DNA from: DAOUBP01 sp964474695
Lineage (GTDB): Bacteria; Chloroflexota; Anaerolineae; CG2-30-64-16
Length of the DNA stretch: 64,000 nucleotides
Assembly: GCA_964474695.1 (NCBI GenBank)
Contig: CAYYTK010000004.1
Span: 62,001 to 126,000 of the forward strand
Reading direction: 5' to 3'
The notes beneath the pieces were generated by a model. The model did not search any database and was not told where the DNA came from. It saw only the letters and a program-made list of their open reading frames with translations. This document shows positions 25,297 to 34,842 of this stretch, one piece after another. The translations under genes and the position numbers were made by a program. Within the stretch, counting starts at the first letter, position 1, and every line of letters starts with the position of its first letter.

Positions 25297-26601
25297 TCAA
25301 CCGGACACGACCTCTCCCCAGAGCGCATCGTCCTCAAGTCTCACCAAGCGGACCTGGGTGATGCGGTTGTGCAGATCGATATCCGCAGGCGTCTGAACCA
25401 GCACGCGCAGGTAATTGTCGGTCAGGCCGGACCAGGTCACCGCCGCAGCGTCCTCCCGGCTCTCCCACAACACCGGCCGCACCTGGCCAACAGAGGCAGC
25501 ACGCACTGCGTGGCCCAACTCGGCGTCGAGGTCATGCAACAGACGCACGCGGCGCTTGCGCTCGGCTTCCGGCACCTGATCCGCGAAATCCGCGGCCGCT
25601 GTCCCCTTGCGCGCGGAGTAGGGGAAAGCGTGAATGTGGGCAAAACCCAGGCGGCGGGCAAACGCCAGGGTCTGTGCGAAGTCAACCTCCGTCTCGCCCG
25701 GGAAGCCGGCGATCAGGTCCGTGGTGAGGGTCAGGCCCGGGATCGCTGCGCGCGCAGCCTCGGCCAGCGCCTCATAATCGGCCACCCGGTTGCGGCGAGC
25801 CATACGCTTGAGTATCGCATCGCTGCCCGATTGGGCCGGCAGGTGCAGATGCGGCATCAGGCGGCCGCCGCTGTGCGGCCACAGTGAGAAGAAGTCCGGC
25901 GTCACGTCGAACGGCTCCAGAGATGACAGCCGGATGCGGGGAATCAGCGTGTCCGCCAGCAGCGCCTCAACCAGGGACCGCAGGTTGATCCCCAGGTCCG
26001 ACCCATAGCCGCCCAGGTGGACACCGGTCAGCACCGCCTCCTGGTAGCCCTGAGCATGCAGCGCGTTGACTTCCGCCACAATCTCGGCCACGGAACGGCT
26101 CCGCTCAGCGCCGCGGGCCACGGTCACGATGCAGTAAGTGCAGCGGTTGCGGCAGCCGTCTTGCGCCTTCACGAAGGCGCGGGTGCGCGGCCCGTGATGC
26201 GGGTGATCTGCGGATCGCTCGTGAATCGCGTACTGCGCATCGTTTTCGCTATCGCCCGGTTGACTCGCTGCCTCGCGGATCAGGGCCAGCAGGTCATCCT
26301 TGCGCGAATTGCCGACCACCAACGTGACATTCGGCAGCGCAGCAACCGTCTCGCCTTCCAGCGTGGCGTAGCACCCCGTGACAATCAACCGGCCGGCGGG
26401 ATTCGAACGCGCCATCTGGCGCGCCAGTTGGCGCGTCTGCCGATCCGCCTCCGCGGTGACCGTGCAGGAGTTCAGCACGCACAGATCAGCTTCGGCCGGG
26501 GAGGCGGCTAACTCGTATCCCGCCCCAACCAGTTGCCGGCCCAGGCCGGCCATCTCCGCGTAGTTCAGGCGACAGCCCAGCGACTCCAGATAAATCCGCA
26601 T
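25297..26601 (-). CDS. mtaB: tRNA t6A37 methylthiotransferase MtaB
   Basis: This 434-residue radical SAM enzyme adds a methylthio group to t6A at position 37 of ANN-decoding tRNAs. The N-terminal UPF0004 domain carries the second cluster ligands C10, C46 and C77. The radical SAM cluster motif is CRNRCTYC (C150, C154, C157). A TRAM-like domain lies at about 370-430. The motif LESLGCRLNYAE is typical of MtaB rather than MiaB. A promoter is visible just upstream (26608-26636), so this is the first gene of the operon. Confidence 0.94.
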   Translation of the reverse strand: MRIYLESLGCRLNYAEMAGLGRQLVGAGYELAASPAEADLCVLNSCTVTAEADRQTRQLARQMARSNPAGRLIVTGCYATLEGETVAALPNVTLVVGNSRKDDLLALIREAASQPGDSENDAQYAIHERSADHPHHGPRTRAFVKAQDGCRNRCTYCIVTVARGAERSRSVAEIVAEVNALHAQGYQEAVLTGVHLGGYGSDLGINLRSLVEALLADTLIPRIRLSSLEPFDVTPDFFSLWPHSGGRLMPHLHLPAQSGSDAILKRMARRNRVADYEALAEAARAAIPGLTLTTDLIAGFPGETEVDFAQTLAFARRLGFAHIHAFPYSARKGTAAADFADQVPEAERKRRVRLLHDLDAELGHAVRAASVGQVRPVLWESREDAAAVTWSGLTDNYLRVLVQTPADIDLHNRITQVRLVRLEDDALWGEVVSG

Positions 26602-26607
26602 GGCTAC

Positions 26608-26636
26608 AGTATAGCGGAAAGCAACCGGCACGGCAA
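26608..26636 (-). promoter_or_regulatory. Sigma-70-like promoter for the mtaB-yqeY-pgpH-ybeY-dgkA operon
   Basis: On the reverse strand TTGCCG (26636-26631) and TATACT (26613-26608) are separated by 17 nt. The -10 box is 6 nt from the mtaB ATG, again implying a nearly leaderless mRNA. Confidence 0.5.
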
Positions 26637-26687
26637 AAGCATCAGGAAGTCCCAATGCAGGAAAAAGCGGAAGCACCCTGAAAGGAT

Positions 26688-27788
26688 TTAATACTGCAGA
26701 TGCCCTTCTGCGCGCAGCCAGGCCTCGGTGCGGCGCATCCCCTCGGCGAAGTCGATCCGCGGCGCGTAACCGAGCACGCGGACCGCCTTCGCGATGCTGA
26801 ACTGAGATGGGTTGCGGCGGAAGTGCAGGCTCCACGGCCCCACAGCCGGCCGCCCCAAGGCGCGCCGCACCCAGGCCGCCGGGGCCGAGCGCGCCAGCAG
26901 CGCGGACCAACCCGGCAGCGCCGGCAGGCGGTTAAGCCCCAGCATGGCCGCGTACGCCAGGTAAAACTCACGATACGTTACGGCCCGGTCGTCGCACAGG
27001 TTGAAGGTTTCACCCAGCGCGGCCGGATGGCGCAACGTCAACAGCAGGCCGTCGACCACGTTGTCGATGTAGCCCGGCGTCACCAGCCCGCGATCAGCGC
27101 CCAGCAGGACCAGGCGGCCGGCCTTGATCGCCCGAATCGGCGCCACGCTCCAGGCCGCGCCGCGCGGGCCATAGGTGGACGCGAGCCGGATGATGACCCA
27201 CGGCAGCCCGGAGGCTCGCACCAACTGCTCCGCGGCGATCTTGCTGTCGGGGTAGGCCTGGCCCACCGGCGGCGTCGCCGCGGTTTCATCGATCAGCGGC
27301 GCCCGGTTCAGTCCGTAGACCGCCACGCTGCTGATGTAGATGAAGCGCTCGACGCCGGCCGCCTGCGCCGCGGCGATAACGTTCGCCGTGCCCTCCACAT
27401 TGACGCGGCGTCCCGCTTGCGGCGAAAGCTCCGCGCCGCCCGTCCACGCCGCAACGTGAACGACAGCGCGACACCCTGCGGCGGCGGCGCGCAGTGCGCC
27501 TGCATCCAGCAAGTCGGCCTGCACCACCTCAAACGCGCCCCGTACCTGCTCACCGTCGAGCGGCGCGCCGCGGGCTGGCTGATCATCGGCCAGCCCCTCG
27601 CCGGTGCGATGCGCGCGCAGACCGACCGGGAGTGCGTCCGCAACGGCATCCAGGGGCCGGCGCACCGTCCCGCGCACAGCCACACCCTCGGCCAGGAGCC
27701 GCTCGACCAGATGACCCGCCACAAAGCCGGTCACGCCGGTAACGAGAACCGGCGGCGCATTCAGTGAGTCATTCAGAGGCTGCTTCAT
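26688..27788 (-). CDS. NAD(P)-dependent epimerase/dehydratase (extended SDR)
   Basis: This 366-residue cytoplasmic enzyme is an extended short-chain dehydrogenase. The nucleotide-binding motif TGVTGFVAGHLVERL lies near residue 17, and the catalytic YxxxK is in AYPDSKIAAE. It resembles the 3-beta-hydroxysteroid dehydrogenase/dihydroflavonol reductase group; the substrate cannot be assigned. The ATG at 27788 is chosen, since the open frame further upstream enters the divergent promoter region. It is transcribed away from larA, sharing a 110-bp intergenic space, which hints at common regulation. Confidence 0.86.
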   Translation of the reverse strand: MKQPLNDSLNAPPVLVTGVTGFVAGHLVERLLAEGVAVRGTVRRPLDAVADALPVGLRAHRTGEGLADDQPARGAPLDGEQVRGAFEVVQADLLDAGALRAAAAGCRAVVHVAAWTGGAELSPQAGRRVNVEGTANVIAAAQAAGVERFIYISSVAVYGLNRAPLIDETAATPPVGQAYPDSKIAAEQLVRASGLPWVIIRLASTYGPRGAAWSVAPIRAIKAGRLVLLGADRGLVTPGYIDNVVDGLLLTLRHPAALGETFNLCDDRAVTYREFYLAYAAMLGLNRLPALPGWSALLARSAPAAWVRRALGRPAVGPWSLHFRRNPSQFSIAKAVRVLGYAPRIDFAEGMRRTEAWLRAEGHLQY

Positions 27789-27796
27789 GAGTGCGT

Positions 27797-27826
27797 ATTG
27801 TAGCGCAGGCCCATTCAATTGCCCAA
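27797..27826 (-). promoter_or_regulatory. Sigma-70-like promoter for the SDR gene
   Basis: On the reverse strand TTGGGC (27826-27821) and TACAAT (27802-27797) are separated by 18 nt. Its -35 box overlaps the -35 box of the divergent lar promoter. Confidence 0.4.
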
Positions 27827-27847
27827 GCCCCGTTGACATGGTAAACT
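27819..27847 (+). promoter_or_regulatory. Possible sigma-70-like promoter for the lar operon
   Basis: TTGCCC (27819-27824) and TAAACT (27842-27847) are separated by 17 nt, 51 nt upstream of the larA start. A TTGACA at 27834 has no good -10 partner. Confidence 0.35.
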
Positions 27848-27897
27848 TGGCTCCGCATCCGGTAACCGTCGCGCACACGCGCATCGTGAGTGGCGCC

Positions 27898-29169
27898 ATG
27901 AAGATCAACCTGGCTTACGGCAAAAACAACCTGCCCATCGAGTTGTCCGAAGAGCTCAACGTGACAGTGGTCGAACCGCGCTTCGTCGCCGCGCTGCCTG
28001 ACCCGGCAGCCGCGCTGCACGCGGCGCTGGCCGCGCCGCTGGGAACGCTGCCGCTGGCCGACCTGGTCCCGGGCGGCAGCCGCGTGGGAGTGATCTTCAG
28101 CGATATCACGCGCCCCACGCCGCACCGGCAGATCATACCGGCTGTGCTGGCCGAATTGAAGCACGTGCCGCGTGAAAACATCACCTTGTTCAACGCGCTG
28201 GGCACGCATCGCCGCAACACCGATGCGGAGCTGCGTGAAATGCTGGGGGATGGGCTGGTTGATGCCTATCGGATCGTACAGAATGATGCGTTCGATCCCA
28301 CCTCCCAGGTCTTCCAGGGGATCACCCACAGAGGCCACGAGATATGGCTCAACCACGAGCTCCTGGAATGCGATGTCAAAATCCTGACCGGTTTCATCGA
28401 GCCGCATTTCTTCGCCGGTTTTTCGGGAGGGGGCAAGGCGGTGATGCCCGGCATGGCCGGCTTGCGGACCATCCTTGGGAACCACGATGCGGGGATGCTG
28501 AGCGATCCGCGGGCGACCTGGGGAGTGACGGAAGGGAACCCCGTTTGGGAAGAGGCGCGCGAGGTGGCCTTGGCTGCAGGGCCGGTCTTCCTCGTCAATG
28601 TAGCACTCAACCGCGACAAAGCGATCACGGGCGTGTTTGCCGGCGACCTGGATACAGCCCACGCGGCCGGCTGCGCCTTTGTCAAAGAGATGGCGATGGT
28701 CCCGGTGCGCGAGCCCTACGACATCATCATCACGAGCAACTCAGGATACCCATTGGACCTCAATCTGTATCAGGCGGTCAAGGGGATGAGCGCGGCCAGC
28801 CAGGTGGTACGAGAGGGCGGCGCCATCATCATCGCGGCGGAGTGCTGGGATGGCATCCCCGAACACGGCCTGTACGGCGAGCTGTTGCGCAACGCCGCCG
28901 GCCCCCAAGACCTGCTGGACACGATCTGCACGCCCGGGTTCCTGAAGCAGGATCAGTGGGAGGCCCAGGTTCAGGCCCAGGTGCAGTTGAAGGCCGATGT
29001 CTTTGTCTATTCCGACTATTTGACCGATGAACAAATTCGCGCGGCGCTGCTGCAGCCGTGCCGCCGCATCGAAGACACCGTGGCCGAGCTGGTGCGCCGT
29101 TACGGCCCCGCGGCCACCCTCTGCGTATTGCCCGAGGGGCCTCAGACCGTGCCCTATATCTCAAGATGA
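27898..29169 (+). CDS. larA: Nickel-pincer-dependent racemase, LarA family
   Basis: This 423-residue enzyme belongs to the lactate racemase family, which interconverts 2-hydroxyacid stereoisomers using a covalently bound nickel-pincer nucleotide. The key residues of Lactiplantibacillus LarA are all present at a constant offset of four: H104 (GTHRR), H170 (IEPHFF), K180 (SGGGKAV, the cofactor attachment lysine) and H196 (GNHDAG, nickel ligand). ATG 27898 is chosen because family alignment begins there; the longer frame has no support. It heads larA-larE-larB-larC with 4-nt overlaps. The exact substrate could be lactate or another 2-hydroxyacid. Confidence 0.92.
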   Translation: MKINLAYGKNNLPIELSEELNVTVVEPRFVAALPDPAAALHAALAAPLGTLPLADLVPGGSRVGVIFSDITRPTPHRQIIPAVLAELKHVPRENITLFNALGTHRRNTDAELREMLGDGLVDAYRIVQNDAFDPTSQVFQGITHRGHEIWLNHELLECDVKILTGFIEPHFFAGFSGGGKAVMPGMAGLRTILGNHDAGMLSDPRATWGVTEGNPVWEEAREVALAAGPVFLVNVALNRDKAITGVFAGDLDTAHAAGCAFVKEMAMVPVREPYDIIITSNSGYPLDLNLYQAVKGMSAASQVVREGGAIIIAAECWDGIPEHGLYGELLRNAAGPQDLLDTICTPGFLKQDQWEAQVQAQVQLKADVFVYSDYLTDEQIRAALLQPCRRIEDTVAELVRRYGPAATLCVLPEGPQTVPYISR

Positions 29170-29981
29170 CCGAGACAGAAAACACCCAAGCCAGATTTGC
29201 CCGCTTGCAGGAGAATCTTCGAGCACTGGGCCGGATCGCCGTTGCGTACTCCGGCGGCGTCGATAGCGCGTTCTTGCTGAAGGTGGCCCATGACGTGCTG
29301 GGGGACGAAGTCCTCGCCTTGACTGCGGATGCGCCCAGCCAGCCGCGCGCCGAGCAGGCGGAGGCCCGGGCCATTGCCGCGGGCTTAGGCGTGCGGCACG
29401 TGGTGCTGCCCACAGAGGAGCTGGCCGACCCGGAGTATGCAGCCAACACGCCCGACCGCTGCTACGTGTGCAAGGGCCACATCCTGGACACCCTGCTGGC
29501 TTACGCACGCACCGAAGGGTTCGGGGTCCTGGCTGATGGCAGCAACGCGGATGACCGGGGCGACTATCGACCGGGCAGCCGGGCCGCGGCCGAGCGCGGC
29601 GTCCGCAGTCCCCTGCAAGAGGCCGGCCTGACCAAAGCCGAAATCCGGACGCTGGCCCGCGAGCTTGGGCTGCCCAACTGGGACAAGCCCTCGGCCGCCT
29701 GCCTGGCGTCACGAATCCCATATGGGACACCGATCACCGCCGAGGCCCTGGGGCAAATCGAACGCGCGGAAGCGGAGCTGCACCGATTGGGCTTTCGCCA
29801 GGTGCGCGTGCGCCACCACGGGGCCATCGCCCGGCTGGAAGTGGAGCCGGACGATCTGGCGCGCGCGCTTGAGATGCGCCAACCCGTCGTGACCGCGCTG
29901 CGGGAGCTTGGGTTCACCTACGTGGCCCTCGATCTGGCCGGTTTCCGTTCGGGCAACATGAACCAGGTATTGACACCATGA
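29166..29981 (+). CDS. larE: LarE, ATP-dependent sacrificial sulfur insertase
   Basis: This 271-residue PP-loop enzyme converts the two carboxylates of the pincer precursor into thiocarboxylates. The ATP loop is AYSGGVDSAFLL (about 27-38). C179 in PSAACLASRIPYG aligns with Cys176 of the L. plantarum enzyme, which gives up its own sulfur and is left as dehydroalanine. The presence of this cysteine suggests the sacrificial single-cysteine mechanism, not the cluster-bearing three-cysteine type. The start overlaps the larA stop as ATGA. Confidence 0.93.
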   Translation: MTETENTQARFARLQENLRALGRIAVAYSGGVDSAFLLKVAHDVLGDEVLALTADAPSQPRAEQAEARAIAAGLGVRHVVLPTEELADPEYAANTPDRCYVCKGHILDTLLAYARTEGFGVLADGSNADDRGDYRPGSRAAAERGVRSPLQEAGLTKAEIRTLARELGLPNWDKPSAACLASRIPYGTPITAEALGQIERAEAELHRLGFRQVRVRHHGAIARLEVEPDDLARALEMRQPVVTALRELGFTYVALDLAGFRSGNMNQVLTP

Positions 29982-30748
29982 ACGACACCTCAGAGCTCAA
30001 ACAATTGCTGGAGTCCGTGCGCGCAGGACAGCTTTCCATCGACGATGCGTTGGCGCAGTGGCCCGGGCTCGACCGGGCACCGGGGTTTGCCGTGTTGGAT
30101 CATGCCCGCGCGCAGCGCACCGGCATGCCCGAGGTGATCTTCTGCCAGGGCAAGACCACCGAACAGGTGGTGGCGATCGTCGGGCGGATGCTGGAACGAG
30201 AGGGTCGCGTGCTGGCCACCCGGGCCTCATCCGAAACGGCCGCCGCCGTCCTTCAGGCGCATCCGGCCGCCCAGTGGCACGCGATCGCGAGGATCATCAC
30301 GGTGAACGGTGGGCCGGTCGAACCGCGCCCCGCTGACGCGCCTTATGTCGCCGCGGTCACCGCGGGCACCAGCGACATCCCCGTGGCTGAAGAAGCGGCG
30401 CTGACGTTGGAATTCCTGGGCCACAGCGTGCGCCGGGTGTTCGACGTGGGGGTGGCGGGCATCCACCGGCTGCTCGGCCGGCTCGACGTTCTGCGCGGCG
30501 CCAGCGTCGTGATCGCGGTGGCAGGCATGGAGGGCGCGCTGCCCAGTGTGTTGGGCGGGCTGGTGCGCGGGCCACTGGTGGCGGTGCCCACCAGCATCGG
30601 TTACGGCGCCAGCTTCGGCGGCCTGACCGCGCTGCTGGCAATGCTCAACGGCTGCGCGCCCGGCGTCTCAGTCGTGAACATCGACAATGGCTTCGGTGCG
30701 GCCGTACATGCCCATCAGATCATGAATCTACTGGAGCCCCAACCATGA
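29978..30748 (+). CDS. larB: LarB, pincer cofactor carboxylase/hydrolase
   Basis: This 256-residue protein carboxylates nicotinic acid adenine dinucleotide at C5 and hydrolyses the product to the biscarboxylic mononucleotide, the first step of nickel-pincer synthesis. The C-terminal half is a PurE-like fold with VTAGTSDIPVAEEAA and VAVPTSIGYGASFGG. The N-terminal third carries the LarB-specific segment. The ATGA overlap with larE indicates coupled translation. Confidence 0.93.
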   Translation: MNDTSELKQLLESVRAGQLSIDDALAQWPGLDRAPGFAVLDHARAQRTGMPEVIFCQGKTTEQVVAIVGRMLEREGRVLATRASSETAAAVLQAHPAAQWHAIARIITVNGGPVEPRPADAPYVAAVTAGTSDIPVAEEAALTLEFLGHSVRRVFDVGVAGIHRLLGRLDVLRGASVVIAVAGMEGALPSVLGGLVRGPLVAVPTSIGYGASFGGLTALLAMLNGCAPGVSVVNIDNGFGAAVHAHQIMNLLEPQP

Positions 30749-31935
30749 AGATCGCGTACTTCGACCTGATCGCCGGCGCCAGCGGCGACATGATCCTCGG
30801 CTCGCTGGTGGATGCGGGGCTGCCGTTCGAGACGCTGCGCGATGCACTGGCGCTGCTGGATCTGCCCGAATTCGAGCTGACCCAAGCGCGCGTCATGCGC
30901 GGGCCCTTCGCGGCCACCAAGGTGGATGTGAAAACGGGCGACACCGCGCACGCGCGCGGGCTGGACAACATCGCGGCGATCATCGCAGCCAGCCGGCTGC
31001 CAGGCGCCATCCAGGCGCGGGCCATGCGCATCTTCCGCCGCATGGCAGAGGAAGAAGGCGGAATCCACGGCATGCCGGCAGAAGCGGTGCATCTGCACGA
31101 GCTGGGCGCGGTGGATACCATCGTGGATGTGACCGGCGCCCTGCTCGCCCTGGACCGGCTGGGGATCGAGCGCGTGGTCGTTTCACCAGTGCCGCTGGGT
31201 CGCGGGCTGGCGCGCGGCAGCCACGGCATCTTCCCGCTGCCCGCGCCGGCAACGGTGGCGCTGCTGCGCAAGGCTCCGGTGGTCGGCGTCAATCACCCGG
31301 TCGAAACCGTCACGCCGACAGCCGCGGCGCTGCTGACGGAACTGGCAGTGAGCTTCGGCGCGATTCCCGCCATGACGCTGACCGCGGTGGGTTACGGCGC
31401 GGGCACGCGCACCACGCCCGAGCCCAATGTGCTGCGGGTGCTGCTGGGCGAGGCAGCGAACGCCCCAGGCGCAGGCACGATGGAGACCTTGACCCTGCTG
31501 GAGACCAACATCGACGATATGAACCCCGAGGTCTACGGCTATGTGGTCGACCTGCTGCTGGCGGCCGGCGCGTTGGATGCCTACCTGACGCCGATCATCA
31601 TGAAGAAGGGCCGGCCGGCAGTGATGCTCAGCGTGTTATGCCAAAACGGCGCCGCGCCGGCCTTGCGCGATCTGATCTTTGCCGAGACCTCGACCCTGGG
31701 CGTCCGCGTGCAACAAGTGGCCCGCCACTGCCTCCCGCGCACCAGCGTCAGCGTGAACACGCCCTACGGGCCGATCCGGGTCAAGGTGGCGGCCTGGGCT
31801 GACGGCAAGAAAGCGGCGCCCGAATACGAGGACTGCCGCCGTGCGGCGAAGGCGCATGGCGTTCCGCTGTTGTGCGTGTACGCCGCGGCGGTGGCCGCCT
31901 ACCAGGAACAAAGCCAACCGGACGCGCAGCCCTGA
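30745..31935 (+). CDS. larC: LarC, nickel insertion cyclometallase
   Basis: This 396-residue protein inserts nickel into the pincer precursor in a CTP-dependent reaction. The N-terminal AYFDLIAGASGDMILGSLVD and the LETNIDDMNPEVYGY segment are family markers. It is one uninterrupted frame, unlike the L. plantarum gene, where larC1 and larC2 are joined by a programmed frameshift. The start overlaps the larB stop as ATGA. Together with larE and larB it gives the complete cofactor pathway. Confidence 0.93.
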   Translation: MKIAYFDLIAGASGDMILGSLVDAGLPFETLRDALALLDLPEFELTQARVMRGPFAATKVDVKTGDTAHARGLDNIAAIIAASRLPGAIQARAMRIFRRMAEEEGGIHGMPAEAVHLHELGAVDTIVDVTGALLALDRLGIERVVVSPVPLGRGLARGSHGIFPLPAPATVALLRKAPVVGVNHPVETVTPTAAALLTELAVSFGAIPAMTLTAVGYGAGTRTTPEPNVLRVLLGEAANAPGAGTMETLTLLETNIDDMNPEVYGYVVDLLLAAGALDAYLTPIIMKKGRPAVMLSVLCQNGAAPALRDLIFAETSTLGVRVQQVARHCLPRTSVSVNTPYGPIRVKVAAWADGKKAAPEYEDCRRAAKAHGVPLLCVYAAAVAAYQEQSQPDAQP

Positions 31936-31969
31936 CAGGTCGAAACACCCGCATGCGCTGTCGCGCCAT

Positions 31970-31997
31970 TTGACACGGCGTCCAGGCCGGGTATAAT
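31970..31997 (+). promoter_or_regulatory. Sigma-70-like promoter for the lysC-hom-asd operon
   Basis: TTGACA (31970-31975) and TATAAT (31992-31997) match both consensus boxes perfectly, with a 16-nt spacer, immediately before the second T-box leader. Confidence 0.8.
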
Positions 31998-32003
31998 CCA
32001 GTC

Positions 32004-32290
32004 CGTCAAACGATACCTGAAAACGTTGACTGGGACGAGTAAGCGCCGATGGAAGCGCCAGGGATGGTGGGCCACTGATTGGAAGCCCGCCTCGCCGAGA
32101 TCCGCTGAAAACCACCCGGGAGTGAGCGCCTCAAATCGTGTCGCAGAGTATGGCGCTCCGGGCCGCTCCGTTAGCAGCGTTTTGAGATGATTGCGTCACT
32201 CGTCAGGCTTTTGAAGCCGGATGGGTTACGAGTCAATTTGGGTGGAACCGCGATGCCCCTCGCCCCAAAGGCGAGGGGCGTTTCTATTTT
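32004..32290 (+). promoter_or_regulatory. T-box leader of the aspartate-pathway operon, probably threonine-specific
   Basis: The leader contains the GACGAGTA element of Stem I near 32034 and the core T-box sequence TGGGTGGAACCGCG at 32239-32252, followed by a terminator hairpin. The specifier region reads CTGAAAACCACCC. Aligning it to the Trp leader by the shared ACC(C)GGG puts the codon ACC (Thr) at 32111-32113. Reading directly after GAA would give AAC (Asn). Threonine fits the operon, since homoserine dehydrogenase is next, but the assignment is not certain. Boundaries are approximate. Confidence 0.82.
32255..32290 (+). terminator. Regulated intrinsic terminator of the second T-box
   Basis: GCCCCTCGCC (32255-32264) pairs with GGCGAGGGGC (32270-32279) around a CCAAA loop. 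A T-rich tract (GTTTCTATTTT) follows. Confidence 0.82.
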
Positions 32291-32310
32291 CCGAGAGGAG
32301 TTATGCCGGC

Positions 32311-33711
<1,401 letters not shown>

Positions 33712-33715
33712 CGCC

Positions 33716-34786
33716 ATGAAACGCATTCCTCTCATCATCTTCGGCGCCGGCAAAGTGGGCCGGACGCTGGTGGAACAACTGAACGAGGCAAGCCGGCTTC
33801 ACGCGGAACGCGATAACCTGGCTTTTTCGATCATCGCCTGGTGCGACCTCGACGGCGCGGCGGTGAATGAGCGGGGCCTCAACCCTGAAGACCTGGCGGC
33901 AATCGCGGCCGCGAAAGCATCCGGCGCGCGTTTCCCACAGGCCGAAGCCGCCTACGAATCGGATCTCACCGCCATTGTGGATGTCGCAGGCGTCGAAGGC
34001 TGCATTGTCGTCGACGTGACCGCGTCGGATGCCACCGCGCCTGCGCTGGAGTTTGCCCTGCGCCGCGGCTACAAAGCGGCCACGGCGAACAAAATACCGC
34101 TGGTCGGGCCGCAGGCGGTGTTCGACGGCTTGACCCGCAGCAAGCGCTTTCGCTATGAAACCACGGTCGGGTCGGCTGTGCCGGTGATCGAAGCCGCACA
34201 AGGGCTGATGCGTGCGGCGGACCAGGTCAAGCTGGTGCGAGGCGCGTTCAGCGGCACACTGGGATTCATCTGCACGGGACTGCAAGCCGGCGAACCGTTC
34301 TCCGCCCTGGTGAGCGAGGCGATGCGCCGCGGGTACACTGAGCCGGACCCGCGGATCGACCTGGGCGGCATGGATGTGGCACGCAAGGCGCTGATCATTG
34401 CCCGCACGCTGGGCCGCAGACTTGAGCTGGCCGACGTGCGCGTGACATCGCTGGTCCCCGCCGAGCTTGCTGCACTGCCGTCCTCTGACTTCCTGGCGCG
34501 CCTGCCTGAGCTCGATCAAGCCTTCGCAGCCCAGGTCGACGCCGCGGCCGCGCAGGGCCAGGTGCTGCGTTACATCGCCGAGATCGACGGCGACAGCGCC
34601 GCGGTGGGCCTGCAGGCCGTGCCGGCCGACTCAGCGCTGGGCCAGCTCAAGGGCAATGACAATCTGGTGGCGTTTCACAGCCGCTACTACCCGGATACTC
34701 CGTTGGTCCTGCAGGGCCGGGGGGCCGGGGTCAGTGCCGCCGCGGCCGGGGTGCACGCCGATATCGTGGCGTTGGCCAATAGCTGA
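33716..34786 (+). CDS. hom: Homoserine dehydrogenase
   Basis: This 356-residue enzyme reduces aspartate semialdehyde to homoserine. The nucleotide-binding motif is IIFGAGKVGRTLVEQL (residues 7-22). The catalytic domain includes ATANKIPLVGP and RGAFSGTLGFICTGL, both standard. It has no C-terminal ACT domain, so feedback probably acts through the kinase and the T-box. It starts 4 nt after the lysC stop. Confidence 0.93.
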   Translation: MKRIPLIIFGAGKVGRTLVEQLNEASRLHAERDNLAFSIIAWCDLDGAAVNERGLNPEDLAAIAAAKASGARFPQAEAAYESDLTAIVDVAGVEGCIVVDVTASDATAPALEFALRRGYKAATANKIPLVGPQAVFDGLTRSKRFRYETTVGSAVPVIEAAQGLMRAADQVKLVRGAFSGTLGFICTGLQAGEPFSALVSEAMRRGYTEPDPRIDLGGMDVARKALIIARTLGRRLELADVRVTSLVPAELAALPSSDFLARLPELDQAFAAQVDAAAAQGQVLRYIAEIDGDSAAVGLQAVPADSALGQLKGNDNLVAFHSRYYPDTPLVLQGRGAGVSAAAAGVHADIVALANS

Positions 34787-34842
34787 AGGTTGCCGTCTCT
34801 GGAAGGTTGGCGACCTGATCGGGACATGATCGGGAGGAATTC

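Noticed and set aside
26700..27767. Long open frame (355 codons) on the + strand
   Set aside because: Antisense to the SDR epimerase gene, with Arg/Gln/Pro-rich shadow composition.
27834..27839. TTGACA upstream of larA as the -35 box
   Set aside because: No acceptable -10 hexamer lies 16-19 nt downstream; the TTGCCC/TAAACT pair is the better fit.
30745..31935. Programmed frameshift in larC
   Set aside because: The L. plantarum gene needs one, but here the reading frame is continuous over the full family length.
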